This document shows, one piece after another, positions 23,552 through 37,300 of a stretch of 64,000 nt of DNA (position 1 is its first letter; the number at the start of each line of letters is the position of its first letter). This DNA is from Hippasteria phrygiana (taxonomy: Eukaryota; Echinodermata; Asteroidea; Valvatida; Goniasteridae): the NCBI GenBank assembly GCA_037893225.1, contig JAZGUH010000484.1, positions 248,001 through 312,000 of the forward strand. Reading direction: 5' to 3'. The notes below the pieces were generated by a model, which was not told the origin of the DNA, ran no database searches, and saw only the letters and a program-made list of their open reading frames with translations. The position numbers were made by a program, and so were the translations under genes.

Positions 23552-23660
23552 TGAATTGAATTGAATTGAATTGAATTGAATTGAATTGAATTGAATTGAA
23601 TTGAATTGAATTGAATTGAATTGAATTGAATTGAATTGAATTGAATTGAATTGAATTGAA
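23552..23660. repeat. (TTGAA)n pentanucleotide microsatellite
   Basis: About 22 uninterrupted TTGAA/AATTG units. It abuts, on its right, a minus-strand sequence ending 'CAATAAACCAT', so it is probably the simple-repeat tail of the LINE fragment at 23661-23900. Confidence 0.9.
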
Positions 23661-23900
23661 ATGGTTTATTGCAATAACAATTGTCATCGCGGCATAGGCC
23701 CTATGCCGAATTGAGACAAATTTACAATAATTTTTTTTATTATCCTAAAAACACTTATTAAAATTCCTTGCATATAAAAAATTGCTGTTATTAGTACATA
23801 CAACAAGAATGACATTAATAAACATAGGCTTTAGTAAAGTCAATATGAACGTTATAAAAAATATGAAGTATAGCTACATGAAGTATAGCTACATTTATGT
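23661..23900 (-). mobile_element. LINE 3' end (tentative)
   Basis: On the minus strand the segment ends 'TTATTGCAATAAACCAT' followed by the (TTCAA)n microsatellite, the arrangement seen at 3' ends of CR1/L2-like elements and parallel to 345-430 of this window. No ORF2 is visible. Confidence 0.4.
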
Positions 23901-26900
23901 TTTTTAACAGCGCCCCGAGATGACTCCTTCTCGTCCCACTGTTAAAATTCGTTTTGTTTTTTTCAGGAGGACACTATTTCGGCATCACTTTAAAAAAATC
24001 ATTAGCCTCCCATGGATTTTCGCCCCTGGTGTCGGTTCTTCAGAAGAGTTTTCATCATGGAAAGCGAGGATTGAGGATGTTTGCTTGATGGGAGTGAAGC
24101 ATGGGGGGCGGGTGGTTGTCAGAAGAAGGTCTTCAGAACTGACAGCTTATTTCCCTTTAGTTTTGGAAAAGACAATCTAAATAGGCCCTATAAGGTCTAT
24201 TCTCAATCAGATAAAATAATGCAGAACGAGTCTCAATTATGATATTCGGGTTATGAAGTATAGAGATTGGGATAGGAAGGTGGACCGAATGACAAAGATT
24301 GTCTTAGCCTCGCGAAAATCAAACAAATTGACTACTGTAACAATTGTTTTGTTTTTCTGTTAGCGCTTGTCGACGTCTTCAGAGACGGGACGAATCCTCA
24401 ATAGGAGACTAATTACCGGGCAATTTTAGAGAAATTGGAAACCCCGGAGATTACTAGCAAAATAATCAGTGTAGCAGAAGTGATTCAGCAAAAGAAACCA
24501 TAGGAAAACAAGTCGACGGTAACTCAGACCGAGGCAAGCGACCTCGCGGTGGAAGCCCTGTGGATGGGCATGTGCTGTTAATCGTATATCAATTAAGTTT
24601 AATATATCCGCGTCTTGTTCCTCAAAATGCTAATTTAGGAGTTTTGAAGGTTCATGAATGTGCGCGTTACGTCATTACAAAGTGACAATAGGGTTTGTAG
24701 CCGTTTTACAAATTTAGGACACATAGCAACGTTTTAGTATCTTTGCATTTCGTCCACGTTTTTATGTGCCACTGATTGATTATGCATGAGATATAATCCA
24801 TTCCTTTTTAAAACAGGCAAACGAACGAACGAACACCCTTATAAAGTTCATGGATCGAAGTAATTTATTAATCAAATTTAGACTTAAACATAAAATGTGT
24901 AATATCCACATTAACGTTGTTCAGGTTCGGGTTGGATACTGGTCCGTATGCACAAGATTCCGATTATTGATAAAAGATCATAAATGATATCACTCAGCTC
25001 TTCTATCTAAAGAAGTATTCTCTCGAGCAGTGATTGGATTTTCCAATCTTCAGCAAGTCGCAGCTGTGATAGGCCTAACTGACATCTTTGCTTCTTCATC
25101 AAGTCTCAAGGTCGCAGAGCTAAAGTCAGCCACGACGGTGACAAATGAAAAGACATAATAGGAAGACTTTCAAGCCAGAAAAAAAGGAATGTTCTTGACG
25201 CGATCAACCGTTTCAGCACAGTGACCAAACGTCGGTTATTTTTCAAGTAAAATTTTCCACACATGTAGTATCACGTGACCGTATTAAAATTAACACGATG
25301 TTTTGGGTACTCTGCAGAAGGTCATCGACAGTACGACCTGGATAGAGCTGACGCTGGGAAGGAAATAATTCAAATGTGATTGAAGAATTATCGATTGATG
25401 AACTTGATCGATTACATATTGTATCATCCAGCCCTGGAAAAAGATCATTAAGTGACGCATAGCCATTGCATCATGCGTACAAGTTTCCTGCTCATGTGCT
25501 TCTTCTTCTTCTTTTCTTTAATCACAACCAATGAATTTAGAAAAAATTAGTTAAAACCCCCGTTTTTACCAAATTAAAATAAAACTACCGCAATTCCAAA
25601 TTATAATCCATAAATTAGTTCATAATAGTCGGCAAGCAGACCCTTTGGAACCAGACAAATATATAACTCTTAATTTTTTAGTGCAATCTGACACGCTTAA
25701 TGAACCTTTAAAATACCACAGGATGCTTCGTGTGGTAAATCACATCGACGTCTTTGTGTGCCGAAAACACCAACTTCCCTCTCCAAAATTAATACAAACT
25801 GTCATTTCCAGATTGTGTAATGTTTCCCTTCGTCATGCTTGCTCTCCAAATCCGGATGTTTCACCGGTGCAAATCACGTCATTTATAAGTTTCCTCTAAA
25901 ATCCAGGCGGCAAACGTGACCCAGTGAAGTTTACTTAAACACTAATGATTAACACTTTGTGGCAAATAGCTTGGCTATAAATGACCTTTTCTCATCTCAT
26001 GGGCTCCTTCCCATCGTCGCCTTCCTCTCTCGTGAAGGCTAAAACCCCAGTCGCTTCTCTCTTTGATCTCACCCCTGCATGCTTTTAGCTCCTCTCCAAG
26101 GGAAATTCATCTTTGTACAAGTTGTTGAAAGAACCATGCGGGGGCTGTGATTGACCCAGTGATGGGATTGCCACAGCGGCAGGGCATGGTTTGGTTCATT
26201 TGTCATCTCGCGATGAGACCGACGAGTTCCGCTAAATAATTACACACCTTAACAAGACCTTTCGGGAAATAAGACCCCCGAAAAAGCATAATTTCTTTAG
26301 ATTGACTAGCGAACTGCATCCAGTGTGTATAACTCCTATACAGTTTCTATTTTTTAACCTCAAAATATAACCGCCTTTTAAGTCAATGCAAGTGTACAAA
26401 CATAACATATCCTAGATCAAACCAAACAATTCTACTGTCGATCGGTGGGGGCAGGGGCAGGGGCAGGGGCAGGGGGTTCTACCCTCCAAACCCCCTCTGG
26501 CCGGATCCGCGCCCTGTTGGGCCCTAATATATTAAGACAAGACACAAAATAGGGCATGGGGCAAACGACGGGGAGAGAGGGGGAGGTAGGACGGGGGAGG
26601 TAGGACGGGGGTGGGGTTATGAGAAGGGGGTAAGATGGGCAGGTGGGTAAGGGGATAGGACGGGGATAGGAAGAGGAGAGAGGGCAGGGGTAGGTGGGAG
26701 GGGTAAGACGGGAGGGGTAAGACGGGGAAACTGGGGCTAGGATAATCCCGTTCCATGACTGCATTTGTGTGGGAAGGAGAGGGGTGTTTGTTAGAAAGGA
26801 GAATGATGATGAAAATGCAAGCCGACTTGGTTGCACAGAATTAGAAATGCAATGTGTTGAAATTAGCGCCAGTCTCTGCATTTGTTGTTTGTATAGCTTT

Positions 26901-28590
26901 AGGCTATTAGGTTTTTTTTGTTTTTTTTGGTAGGCCTCTAATGTCAAAACCAATCAAAATAATTATACCGAGAGTACAAAGACCCTGCCTTTTTTAACTT
27001 GCCTAAGGCTGCTGAGGGAGGAGGCGAGAGAGAGTATGGTTACAAGACTTTACAGTGGTCATGATTTTACGACATCTCATAGTTTTGTTTATCTGTTTGG
27101 CTGTCTGCTGTCGTGAAAATAGCTGTTGAGTCTCGGGACAATGATTGACACATGAGGGCGGTATTTGTTGCTACGGAGGTCTGGAGCTGGCGTTCCACGT
27201 CCGGCCACCACACGAACGAACAACGCGAACGTTTGCCAAAACGCGAACAATTTCCAATTGGATGCACGCGCGTGTACACAAAGTTGGTTTTACTGTACGC
27301 GTGTGGGAATACATGATGGAACCGACGCAGCCCTGAACTTGAAGGTCGTAATTATCCCTAAAATAAGGTGGGGTAAAAATTACTTTATCAAAATAATCAT
27401 TAATTTTCCTCTATGATTTGTATGACAGATTATTTTGAAAGGATTGTAGTAAATGAAAGAAACATGTTGGACAAGAGAATTGAACATGTTTACAGTGGTT
27501 TTAAATAGTTTCAGTAAGCTTGTAATTTTATTTTCCGATGCATGATCGGTTGACTTTTTCGGGTTTTTTTTCACCTCATTTTCAACTCGGGCTGGTAATT
27601 TTTTTTTTAATCCAGACGGCCCCCAAAAAGGAAGCGGGTGGGGATGCTAAACATGTTTTTCTTCTTACTTGGCCTTATGAATGCAACAAACTTGTTTCAT
27701 TTTCTTTGAGAAGTGCTATCCGAAACCTAATTCCATGTCATGAGCCTAGAGCTGGAATTTTCAAGCTAATCCGGAGCTAGGAAAATGACTGCCCAGCCAA
27801 CAATAGCATCTGGGTCCTATATCATAATTGCAGTGGTCATCAGAGAAAATGCCCTATAAGTTATTAATTTGGTGGACTTTTGCTGTCTAGCTAGCACTAG
27901 CAGTAGTGTGCCCTGTATGCTGCGCTAACTAGTGGGGCTAGCATGCAGTAGACTAGCAGTAGCACTCCCGCAGTGAGTTATTTTTCACGTTCTGTGTCAA
28001 TAATGGATTGCAGCAAGTTCAAAGTTCACAAAATGTTGTTACAAAAATTGTAGTCATTGACCCCTGTAATACGTAACTCCGATATCTGTACAGTGAACAG
28101 TCATTTAAATTGGAGTTGTATGGAGTTGTTTTCCTATTGCTCTGCTGTAAAAGTGAAGCATTTGTTCAGGTAAAAATCTGTTATACTTATAATTTGGAGT
28201 CGTCGGAGCAGATACTTATATCAATGGTCATTCTACTTTAAGTTATAGGGAACTTTTTACTGCAGTATTCACAATGTACACATTTAGTGGATAGAGTGTA
28301 GTATATTGGTGAGATTAGGCAATATGTCTATATACATTCCTGCTAAGGTTTGAACAATATAGACAACGGGTTTCTCATTTCAGTAATTCTTGGTTTTGGT
28401 TTTTCTTAACATCTTATCGAGAAGGTTAGGAAAAGATTCCTAAAATAACTGGCTTTGAGCTGATGTAAATTTCTTTTCCACAATTTTTTCCTTTCCATCT
28501 GTCAGTTCAGTCTCAACTAAAAGAAGTTGGGCATGTCGTAGAGATGAACAATTTTTGAATAATTTTCTACCAATATTTTCAAAAACAGAA
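23900..28590. other. Intergenic, no gene seen
   Basis: No supported exon. A GGGGCA minisatellite at about 26447-26476 and a G-rich, polypurine-like stretch at 26555-26730 (units like GGGGGAGGTAGGAC) stand out. The right end may hold 5' untranslated sequence of the membrane-protein gene that starts at 28594. Confidence 0.45.
26447..26735 (+). repeat. G-rich minisatellite and polypurine stretch
   Basis: Five GGGGCA units are followed, after a short spacer, by degenerate GGGGGAGGTAGGAC and GGGGTAAGACGGG units. The proline-rich readings on the other strand are a by-product of this composition. Confidence 0.7.
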
Positions 28591-28593
28591 GGC

Positions 28594-31029
28594 ATGAGTT
28601 CGAGCAATTGCACTCCTGACGAGGATGCTAAGAATAAGATGCTTGAGATTGGGGTGAGTATGATCAAGTGAGAGCTACGGTATCTAACTTGACACGTAAA
28701 AGTAAAACAAAATATATGTGTATTATGTCATATTGAAAACAATTTTTTTACCAGTATTTTTGTATCTACTTCAAGTTTTCTTTTAGAATAATTTTCTATG
28801 CAATTTCTATTGCAAAATCTTTGGTGGCACTTCTACACTCTGCAAATGAAGTATACTTATGAATTATACTTCCTTGATTAAACTTATTGAAATACAATTG
28901 TATGTGTGTTAACAATTTTGATTTATTAACACATTCTTCACTTTAATGTACTACATTTTTTATTATGTTAATGTACATTCTACAGGGCTATAGTTGTAGT
29001 AGCCCAATCTCTAAATTATATTTTGAAATTTGAAGCATTTGACTGATGATAATTTAGAATGGATTTGTACCGATCTATGGATTTCTTTGCTATTTCATGT
29101 CAATAGTTCTGGCAAAGACGGCATGATGTCATCGCTTGGCTTGTGGGTGTTGTGTTTATCATTGCCGTCTTGGGAGGTATGTTTGGGTTTGGAGCTCTGC
29201 GTGGCTGGGATGCTAATTCAGGATGGACTCATAACGAGAGTTTGACCTCTAAGGAACGTTTCTTACCTGAGCCTTTCACCCCAGAGCCAGGTGTCCCTGG
29301 CCGTTATGGTGATGATGCTGTGGGTCGCTGGTACTACTGGAAGCTGCCTCCTCATCTTACCACTGCTTGGACGAGGACTGCAGTCTGGCTGTGCTACTCA
29401 TGCCATCAGATGCTCATGTGGGGATGCATCTTCTATGGTCAGAAACAGAAGCTAGTGTGGCAGTCCAGAACGGCGCCTCGTTACTCTGGTAAGCTGGAGA
29501 CCTTCAACTACGTCGCATTGGCCATCAATGCTGTGTTTCATCTCCTTCATCTTGGACAGACCCACTGGACATATGATGCCATAGCTCAAGATGTCTCCGT
29601 TGCTAGCTCTCAGAGTTCAGTCATCATGCTGATTGTCTTGGTCTTGGTCCTGGAGTACCGTGACCGAGGGCTTGCTTTCGGCTGGCCAACCATCAGAAAC
29701 ACTGACCGTGTAAGTGCTTTCCTATACCTACCTAAAGGCACCGTCAATCTCCTACGCAAGTACCACGGCTATGCTTTTGCCTGGGCTTCGATCTACACCT
29801 TTTGGTATCATCCCATGGAGAATACATGGGGCCACGCTATAGGTTTCACTCACACGTTCATGATCATGCTTCAAGGTAGTCTAATCTACACCAACATGCA
29901 TCTGAATCGCTATTGGCGCCTTACTCTTGAAGCTTGGGTCATCATGCATGGTAGTATGGTAGCTGCCCAGACCGGCGGACCTGACCTGAATGGTACTCTT
30001 CTCTGGCCGATGTTTTGCTTTGGATTCCTGTGGATCTTGACTATGACTCAGCTGTATGGACTTCCCTTCTGGAGGAAACTTCCAACCTGGATCCGCCCCA
30101 CACCCTTTGTGATTTACCTAGCGGCTACGATCAGGGTATACTTGACCCTCCCTGACCGTCAGGGCCGATACTGGATAAGGCTCAATGAGATTATCCGTAT
30201 TCCAGCCATCGAGTATCTTGCTGTGGTATTTGCTTGGTTTGTCATCGAGTTCTTCTTATTTATTGAAAGAAAGGTAAAAAGCTCGGATTGATTTGAAGAC
30301 AATAATGATGTTAGCATGTATAAAACATTGTAAGGTCAGAGCTTTTGATATGTCATCATGCCCTAATTGACCGGCTGTATAGGCGGTATACTCGAAGGAA
30401 ACTTAAAAAAATAGAAAATTTTAATGTACTGCTAGTTTGTAGTGCGGCACCATTCAAAATATTTCCTCAATACAAGAAATTGCTTATATTTCTGAACTGC
30501 AAGGTCTGAATATACTTGTCTTTGTCCAACCCTGAAGCCAAATGCTATGGAATTTATGCAGTATGTTTTTGTTCTAGTTTTTCTGGTAAAATTATACTTG
30601 TTGGCGTGTTTTATATCTGTGCCTTGACTGTTCTGTGATAACAGGTGTCCACTAGTAATTGAAACCACTTTTTATTGCTGCCATCAGGTTCAATCCGGTG
30701 CCAGGCAAGATCAACCACTCAGCCCTGCCTGGGAAGCAATGTACATCATGACAATTCTTCTCATCTATGTCCTGATGATCACACTGAGTGCTCTCATTCA
30801 GGTCCTGGACTTGAAGATTGGTCTTATCCTGCTCATGGTCATCCTCATCTTTGTCTTCATCCTGGGCGTGTCCATCTCAAGCATGCTGATGAAACAGTGT
30901 TTCCGTCTTCCAGCCGGTAAGCCCGCTGTGTCACCTGCTGATGGTCAAAAAAATAAGCCAGTAGGTAAAAACAAGGGTGTTGTTGAGGTTGGACGAGATA
31001 ATGTGGGACTTGACAAGAGCGATTTGTAA
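28594..31029 (+). CDS. Unrecognised polytopic membrane protein, histidine-rich (3 exons)
   Basis: Model: exon 1 28594-28653, exon 2 29107-30273, exon 3 30688-31029; all introns phase 0 with good sites (TTGGG|GTGAGT, TTTCATGTCAATAG|TTC, AGAAAG|GTAAAA, GCTGCCATCAG|GTT). ATG 28594 has a purine at -3. The product is 522 aa with about 12 hydrophobic segments: one at 33-52, nine between about 110 and 405, and a close pair at about 425-475, then a Lys-rich cytosolic-type tail. Histidines lie in or beside membrane segments (about H120, H165, H168, H173, H240, H255, H263, H269, H285, H301), with phrases such as 'VFHLLHLGQTHW' and 'FWYHPMENTWGH'. That spacing recalls haem- or metal-binding membrane proteins, an inference only. 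I do not recognise the family. It converges on CFAP43. Confidence 0.8.
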
Positions 31030-31371
31030 GTCAGTTCACTGGATGAAGTACTTGTCGTTAAATCGTGAATAGACCTCATGTGTGCTTTTCTATGGAGCTC
31101 TGAATCCTTTGTCCCCACCTGACTTCTATAAGAAAGCACAAGCCAACAAACCGTGATGCTATAGACTGGTGACGATGTCTCTGTCAGGTTTGCCAGTGGC
31201 GAATTTAGAGTTGACATGTCTGTAGTGCACTTTTGAAAAGAACCACGTGGAGTGATAAATTTGCACAAAAGGCTGATTCAATGAGTCTTAACTTTATTGT
31301 GTTAAATATACTAACATAAATTGACAATTTGTTTAAACAATTTCTGCATTATTCTTGAATTCATCATTTAC

Positions 31372-31530
31372 AAAATCCTCCGCTTAAACACCATTCATCC
31401 TCAATCCTCCAAAATCCTCCGCTTAAACACCATTCATCTGCAATCCTCCAAAATCCTCTTTTTAGAAAAATACCATCTATCCTCAATCCTCCAAAATCCT
31501 CCAAAACTGCAAGGAGGATTGAGGATTGAG
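31372..31530. repeat. Minisatellite, unit about 42 bp (AATCCTCC-rich)
   Basis: Three units of 'AAAATCCTCC...ACACCATTCATC...CAATCCTCC' lie in tandem, and the array ends in the inverted words 'GGAGGATTGAGGATTGAGG', so the right end can fold back on the array. It is probably within or just after the 3'UTR of the upstream gene. Confidence 0.7.
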
Positions 31531-32099
31531 GTGGGTTAGGGTTAAGGTATTTTTATCACAGTTTACATACAGTATAGAATTGGCATATGATTTGTACATT
31601 TAACATAAAACAGTTGACATTTTCTAAACGAAATATCATATTTGAAGTAATTCTAAACCTTCAGATAATGATTAAATGAAAATGGCATATGCCGACTTAA
31701 AAGTTGATAACTTCATAAACGTGTAGTGATTGTCTTTCCTAAACCTCGTTATGCAACACTGAAAATTTCGGAGTGATTCTCAATTTCCAAGCACAAAATC
31801 ATCGTCTTGATGTAAGGCACCGTTAAACTGTTGTCAACTAGACCAAAATGTTGGTACATTTTGCAATGCAATATTCATATACATGCAATTTTTATTGATG
31901 CAACTAAATTCTGTGGATTAAGGAATTGTCCCTAGATAAGATGATTTGCTGTACAGATAAGAAGAGATGGTCAGATATCGGTTGAGCTACCCACCACGGG
32001 AGGACAAATTCTATCTAGATTATTTAATCCATTCTGAACTTTTGTTTCCAAGCTGGTATTGTGTTGTACAGGGTAGAGTTTTTCAGCTTACCATGGTTA

Positions 32100-32422
32100 G
32101 TTATAGGACCCCTTGTGTCTGGCTGTTATAGTGATGGGGGCTGGTATGCCAAGATCAGGGCTGTGCAGCCATGTGTAACACAAACAATAGGCAGTGGTCC
32201 TATTCAACACACTTGAAGCGCCCCCCCCCCCCCCCCCCCCTTTGTGTGAATGAAAGCTTTGTTTGTAAAAAACTCCATCTATTCATTACACTCCCATTCA
32301 AGAACAATGTAGTTGAAACATGAATGGATCGAGTAAGAGCAGGAATGTACCTATAGACATCAATTGGCCTTGTAGTTTTTCTGCGGCTATGCATGGCTGT
32401 CGTCCAGATTCAAGAGGTTAAT
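32100..32422. mobile_element. TTAA-flanked MITE, copy 1 (enlarged by inserts)
   Basis: Member of the family described at 40562-40719: it shares 'GGGGGCTGGTATGCC', 'CTGTGCAGCCA', 'AACACAAACAATAGGCA' and ends 'GTCGTCCAGATTCAAGAGGTTAA'. A poly-C run and about 100 extra bp enlarge it. Confidence 0.65.
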
Positions 32423-33152
32423 TTGTATTTTCCAGACAGCTGCACAAATTGTTCAGTTGTAATGTTTTGCCATTTTTGTGCCACACACTTTTTGGATTTG
32501 AAGGAAATAATGTGATGAGTTGTTTATCATGATGCGAGACATTTAATTCCCCGGACACTTAAAATTCAAGCCTCTTGCATCTTTGATTTTTTTTTTCCTC
32601 TGTAGCTCAATACCTTGAGTGGCTCTTAGCCATAAGCCACAGCCATGCAATGACTAAGATCTGTCCCTGGGTTTACTTGCATCTTGAAAGTCTAAGTGGC
32701 TTACTGCAGGAGCTATTATGAGCACACCATGACTAGGGCCAATGATTTTCCGTTTTAGTGGAAACCAAACGGAATTAACGGAATTGGCCTCTTTCATTGT
32801 GCATTCATTTACATATGTATGATATAATGTCAAATGGAAATGAAACAGATTTTTGTACACTGTTCTAATGGGCGAAACGGAAATGAAGATTTGTCAAAAC
32901 GGAAAATTGACTTTTCTGAAACAGAAAATCATTGGCTCTACATGACTCCATTCCACAAGACAAAATAAAAAAAGCCAGATATATCCTTGTGGATTTGATT
33001 ATAAATGCAATCTTTATTATATGCAAACAACAAATATTTATAGATAATATTCATGTCATGGACGGAATTCTCTGTAGTTATCTTTCCAAATGAATCAACG
33101 CATTTCTAACAATCATAAATATTGTCTTGGCCATTAATTAATGAAACAATGT

Positions 33153-33326
33153 TTAACCCATTCTGTCCAGCTGTTATTAAGGGTGTGCTCAGCTGTTATG
33201 ACAATACAGGCTTGTACAGCCAAGCGTAATGCAAACAATGGATTGAGTATGCACAAAAATGCCTGTTTAGACAACAATAGTCAGGTGGTCTTTGTTTCAA
33301 ACCGTCATCCATATGCAAGAGGTTAG
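33153..33326. mobile_element. TTAA-flanked MITE, copy 2
   Basis: Begins TTAACCCATTCTGTCCAGC and ends near 'ATGCAAGAGGTTAG'. Internally it has 'GCTTGTACAGCCAAGCGTAA' and 'CAATGGATTGAGTATGCAC' as in the other copies. Confidence 0.75.
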
Positions 33327-34166
33327 GCATTGCAGCCAATTGACTAAAAAAAATTGAAATGTTAAATGCATGTTAAAATTAATGCATTGAAAGCTTTGAA
33401 ATGACAATTCTTTAACGAGAAATATACCTGTGCATTTATTTGTAAATACTACCGAAAACTGCAAATGTATGCAGTAGGCATTACTATTTACTACACTGGC
33501 AACAGTTCGTCTAAAAGTTTCTTAAAAATTAAGTTTTGCTGCAATCGGAAACCAAATCAACCATTCAGAAATGTCAGTACTTACAATATGTGTATTTACA
33601 TTATATAATTTGAAAAGGTGTTTATGAAAATTAAAGACAGATTCGCAGTGTTAAAGAGGAAATTTTGTACAAGACAGAATAGTTCTTTTTCTCTCCTTTT
33701 TTTCCCCATGGATGGAATACTTTGATTAACCCCTGTGCATCTAGAATTAAATGGGCTACCAGCCGTAAACACTTGCAAATTTCAGTCTGTCTATATTGGT
33801 CATACATTAGCTCGCTACCTGAGTACAGACGAGCATTGTCAGTTTTTCTTCAAAAACTGAAGGCAGAAGGCAGAAGGCTATGTGGTTGGTCATCTGTGGC
33901 TGTTGAGTCAGAATAGAGTACCGAAGTCTGACGTCAGTTGGCACGACAACTGGCTCTAAACAAATGGAGATTTTGACTGTTCCTTTGTTAACAGCCAGTC
34001 ATGCAAACACATTGACACAAAATAACAAAAGTATTCTGGTTCCAAACATTGCATTGACGTCATCACTTCGGTATTCACTAAAGCTAATTCTGAGATACAT
34101 GTTCTTAAATATGACTTGCAATACATGTATGACTATACATTGGAAATTAATGTAAACTGTCAAGAC

Positions 34167-34172
34167 TTTATT
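34167..34172 (-). terminator. Candidate poly(A) signal of CFAP43
   Basis: AATAAA on the minus strand, 200 bp past the CFAP43 stop codon. It is the nearest canonical signal I find; use is inferred. Confidence 0.45.
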
Positions 34173-34371
34173 TCATAGGATCTGGTTGCATACTCGTGTG
34201 TTTCCTTACAACCAAACTTCCATGTTTTTTTTGTTTTTTTACTACATGAGACTCAGAGATGGGCATTGAAGCTCACATCTCAAAAACCAGGTACCTGTTG
34301 CAAAGTGACCCAATAGACAGTTATAACCAAGCCATCAGGGGACAAGACAAAGATGGCTGCAGTATGAGAAC

Positions 34372-37300
34372 TCAGCGCTCCACCTGGACCAGAGCAGGAA
34401 AGGTACGCATACGAAGCCGTTCAACCTCTGCCCGTAACACAGCTACCTCTTGAGCCTGTGCCTTGGCTAGATCCACCAGCTTACGTCGTTGGACGATGTC
34501 CTTCATGCGCTGCGCTGAGCCACCAACATTCCGCATAGCAGCTGTGACAAAAGGGTGAGATAAATTACTTCACATTTTAAAATACAAATCACTTTAATTT
34601 TAACTCTCTTTTGACAATAATCAATCCGAAAAAAACCAAACCATGATTGAAATTTTCTGAAACCTATTTTAAATACATCCCCATCTCTTTTTGTTGATAC
34701 ATTTGTATTTCCTAAACCTGCGTGATTTTCTCTCTGCATGAGCTATCTCAAATGCGTACGGAAGACGCCATATGGCCACCAGGCCGGATGACACCATTTG
34801 CCGCTGTTTGCAGTTTTAATCCATGGTTGGATTATTGTGTATGTTACACTTGACTGCACAAACACACTGTGGCCGTTTCGCTTGGCTGCCAGAGCCACCG
34901 CGACACCCCTACGTCTCCCGTAAAAACCGTACTCGAGGGGTTAAACACTGCTGATTCTCTACATGAATTGGCAAGTGGCAGAACACTGCACTTTTAAAGA
35001 CATTTACACTGGTTTCAATACTTTACCTGGGGAATGGGAGGAATTTGGTTAGCCACGCTGTTGCACCCATTCAAATTACTTGTCTGCCTAATTGAGCATC
35101 CCTCAACCTTCAAAGATCAGTTCCACATAATATAATAACCGGCATTTAAGAACGCTCAAACATAGTACACTATATCACAGCGCTTACAATATTATTACCC
35201 CTGCTCATCAGGTCCATTAATCATTCCTGAAGCCTTCTCAACTCCCTGAGGAGTATACAGCCCCGGCTGCAAGTTAAGCGCACATGGGCTAATCAAACAC
35301 ATAATTATCACTGTCCTCACAGGTACCCATTTACTCCTGGGTGGAGAGAAGCAACTTGTAACAAAGTGCCTTGCTCAAGGACACACGCACCATGACCCTA
35401 GCTGGTCTCGAACCCACAATCTGCAGTATCACTGAGATCTTGAGTTCGGTACACTAAGCCACGAGGCCACAGCACTCCACATACCCAGAATCTTGAATCA
35501 AGAGCAGTCCTTCATGACTATTTTTCTTACCATTGACCTCGTTGATGTGTTTCCTCTCAGCCACAGATACAGTCATCTCCTCCAAGTCATCGTCGAGCAA
35601 GGAGTTATTCTTCTCCTTGCCTCGTATGGTGTGCCTTAAATCCTTCAAGATTTTCTTTCGTTCATCACAAGCCTTTTCATGATGCTGAAACCAAACAATC
35701 ACGAATTCAAATAAAATGTTGGCTCATGGTAGTACGCTGTGAACTGAAATGTTTTGATTTGTTGTGTGGTTCTGAGAACCCTGTTTATTTTTGTAATTAT
35801 TTCTAATCGGATTGGATTAAATTACCGATCGTTGGTTCTCCAGAGTTGATTCCAGCGTTGAGATTTCTTGTTGTCGTTTGGCTTCATGGTCTTCACTGTG
35901 GAGGAACTGTTGATCATATCAAAACAGCATTTCATGAATGATTTTTATAAGTAAAACCATGGCAACATAAATTAATTAATGCTGATTAATAATTCAGAGT
36001 CCCTATTTTATTTTTTAAATTTAAAAAAAAATTTTTTTTGGGGGGGGGGGGGGGGGGTTACAAGACACATACACATAGGGTTCTGTTGCAGGGTTCTGAC
36101 TATAATAGAAAAGGTTGAAATTTGTATTGTTCCATTTTTTTTCTATTTCCAGTTTGTTGCAGATTTCTGAGACAGCAATCCTCGATTATTGCTGTGAACA
36201 ACAAAAGTGGGCTGTAATGACAGAGGATGCCAGCAAACCGAGTCTAGGCTGGCGATCTGCAACTCCATACTTACATCTTGCAGATCTCTGGATACTTTCA
36301 ACATTTGAATAGTTCTGGCTTTGTTCAGTAGATCTTCAATCTGCATCACCATCTTCTTGTGTTCCCTGTAAGAGGGAAACAAGAATTCCTAAGTCATGTC
36401 CGTGGAATCATCAATTCTAAAAGGAACTTACTAGTACACACAGATCTCAAATGTGGGTTAGCCAAATTATCTTCAAGCAAACTTGAATCCTCGATCCTGT
36501 TTGGTCGATCCGTGGCAGCTGAGAGTGTGATAATAACCCATATCACACGGCCCATATACACACTCCGAATTGCGCTGTTCTAATTCCACGAATGGCGTGA
36601 TACGCAAAACGCAGTGCTGCACAATCCATTGGTAATTCAAAAGCTGCGCGTTTGCGTCCCATGTGGATCGTCACGTCTGTTTCGGCGCACACTTGTTACG
36701 TTTATTTCCGGATAGCTCCTGTTTCTTCCGACTGTTATTGATGTGTGCGTGTATGTGGTACAGGTTTCGAGCACAGCACCGTGCGTGTTCCATCTTTACT
36801 GCGCGTCAAGTTTGCTTGAAGATAAATTCGTTATCCCACTCGCGCTCGTGGAATATGGGACACGGACGCACTACATTATTCCGTGTTCCACTCGGCGCTC
36901 GTGGGATAACTTTTATAGACCTGTCAATACCCACATCGCCATAGCAACAATAGGCCGCCATATTGTGGGAAAGGCATATGATAATATAAGCATGAATTAT
37001 TGTACGCATTAAGCCTGTTCGATATGACAATATTTTTTTCATATCGAAAATCGTATCGGCCCCTTTAAAAAAAAAACGGAATATCGTGGAATTCGATATA
37101 CCGAAGAATATCGCGATATATGTTCCTTTTGGCCGCATTACGTGTGGATTTGTCCAGTTTACTTTGCTCGAAATTCCAGTTATTTCCAATTATTGGACGG
37201 TAGAATAGTATATAATGTATCATGATGTACCATGGAGGAATAAAAAAATACATACATGCACTAAATGTGTCGTTTCTTTGACCGTTTTCTAAACCCCGAC

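Larger units (their letters stand above)
31030..34160. other. Region between convergent genes
   Basis: Holds the 3'UTR of the membrane-protein gene (possible ATTAAA at 31671), a minisatellite, two TTAA-flanked elements and the 3' flank of CFAP43. A poly-C run lies inside the element at 32100. No exon is apparent. Confidence 0.5.

Noticed and set aside
23499..23687. Frame of repeated IQFNS on the minus strand
   Set aside because: Pure translation of the (TTGAA)n microsatellite.
26432..26953. Proline-rich 173-codon frame on the minus strand
   Set aside because: It is the translation of the G-rich minisatellite and polypurine stretch; composition explains the open frame.
28440..28667. 75-codon frame on the minus strand
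   Set aside because: Antisense of the first coding exon and 5' region of the membrane-protein gene; no motif.
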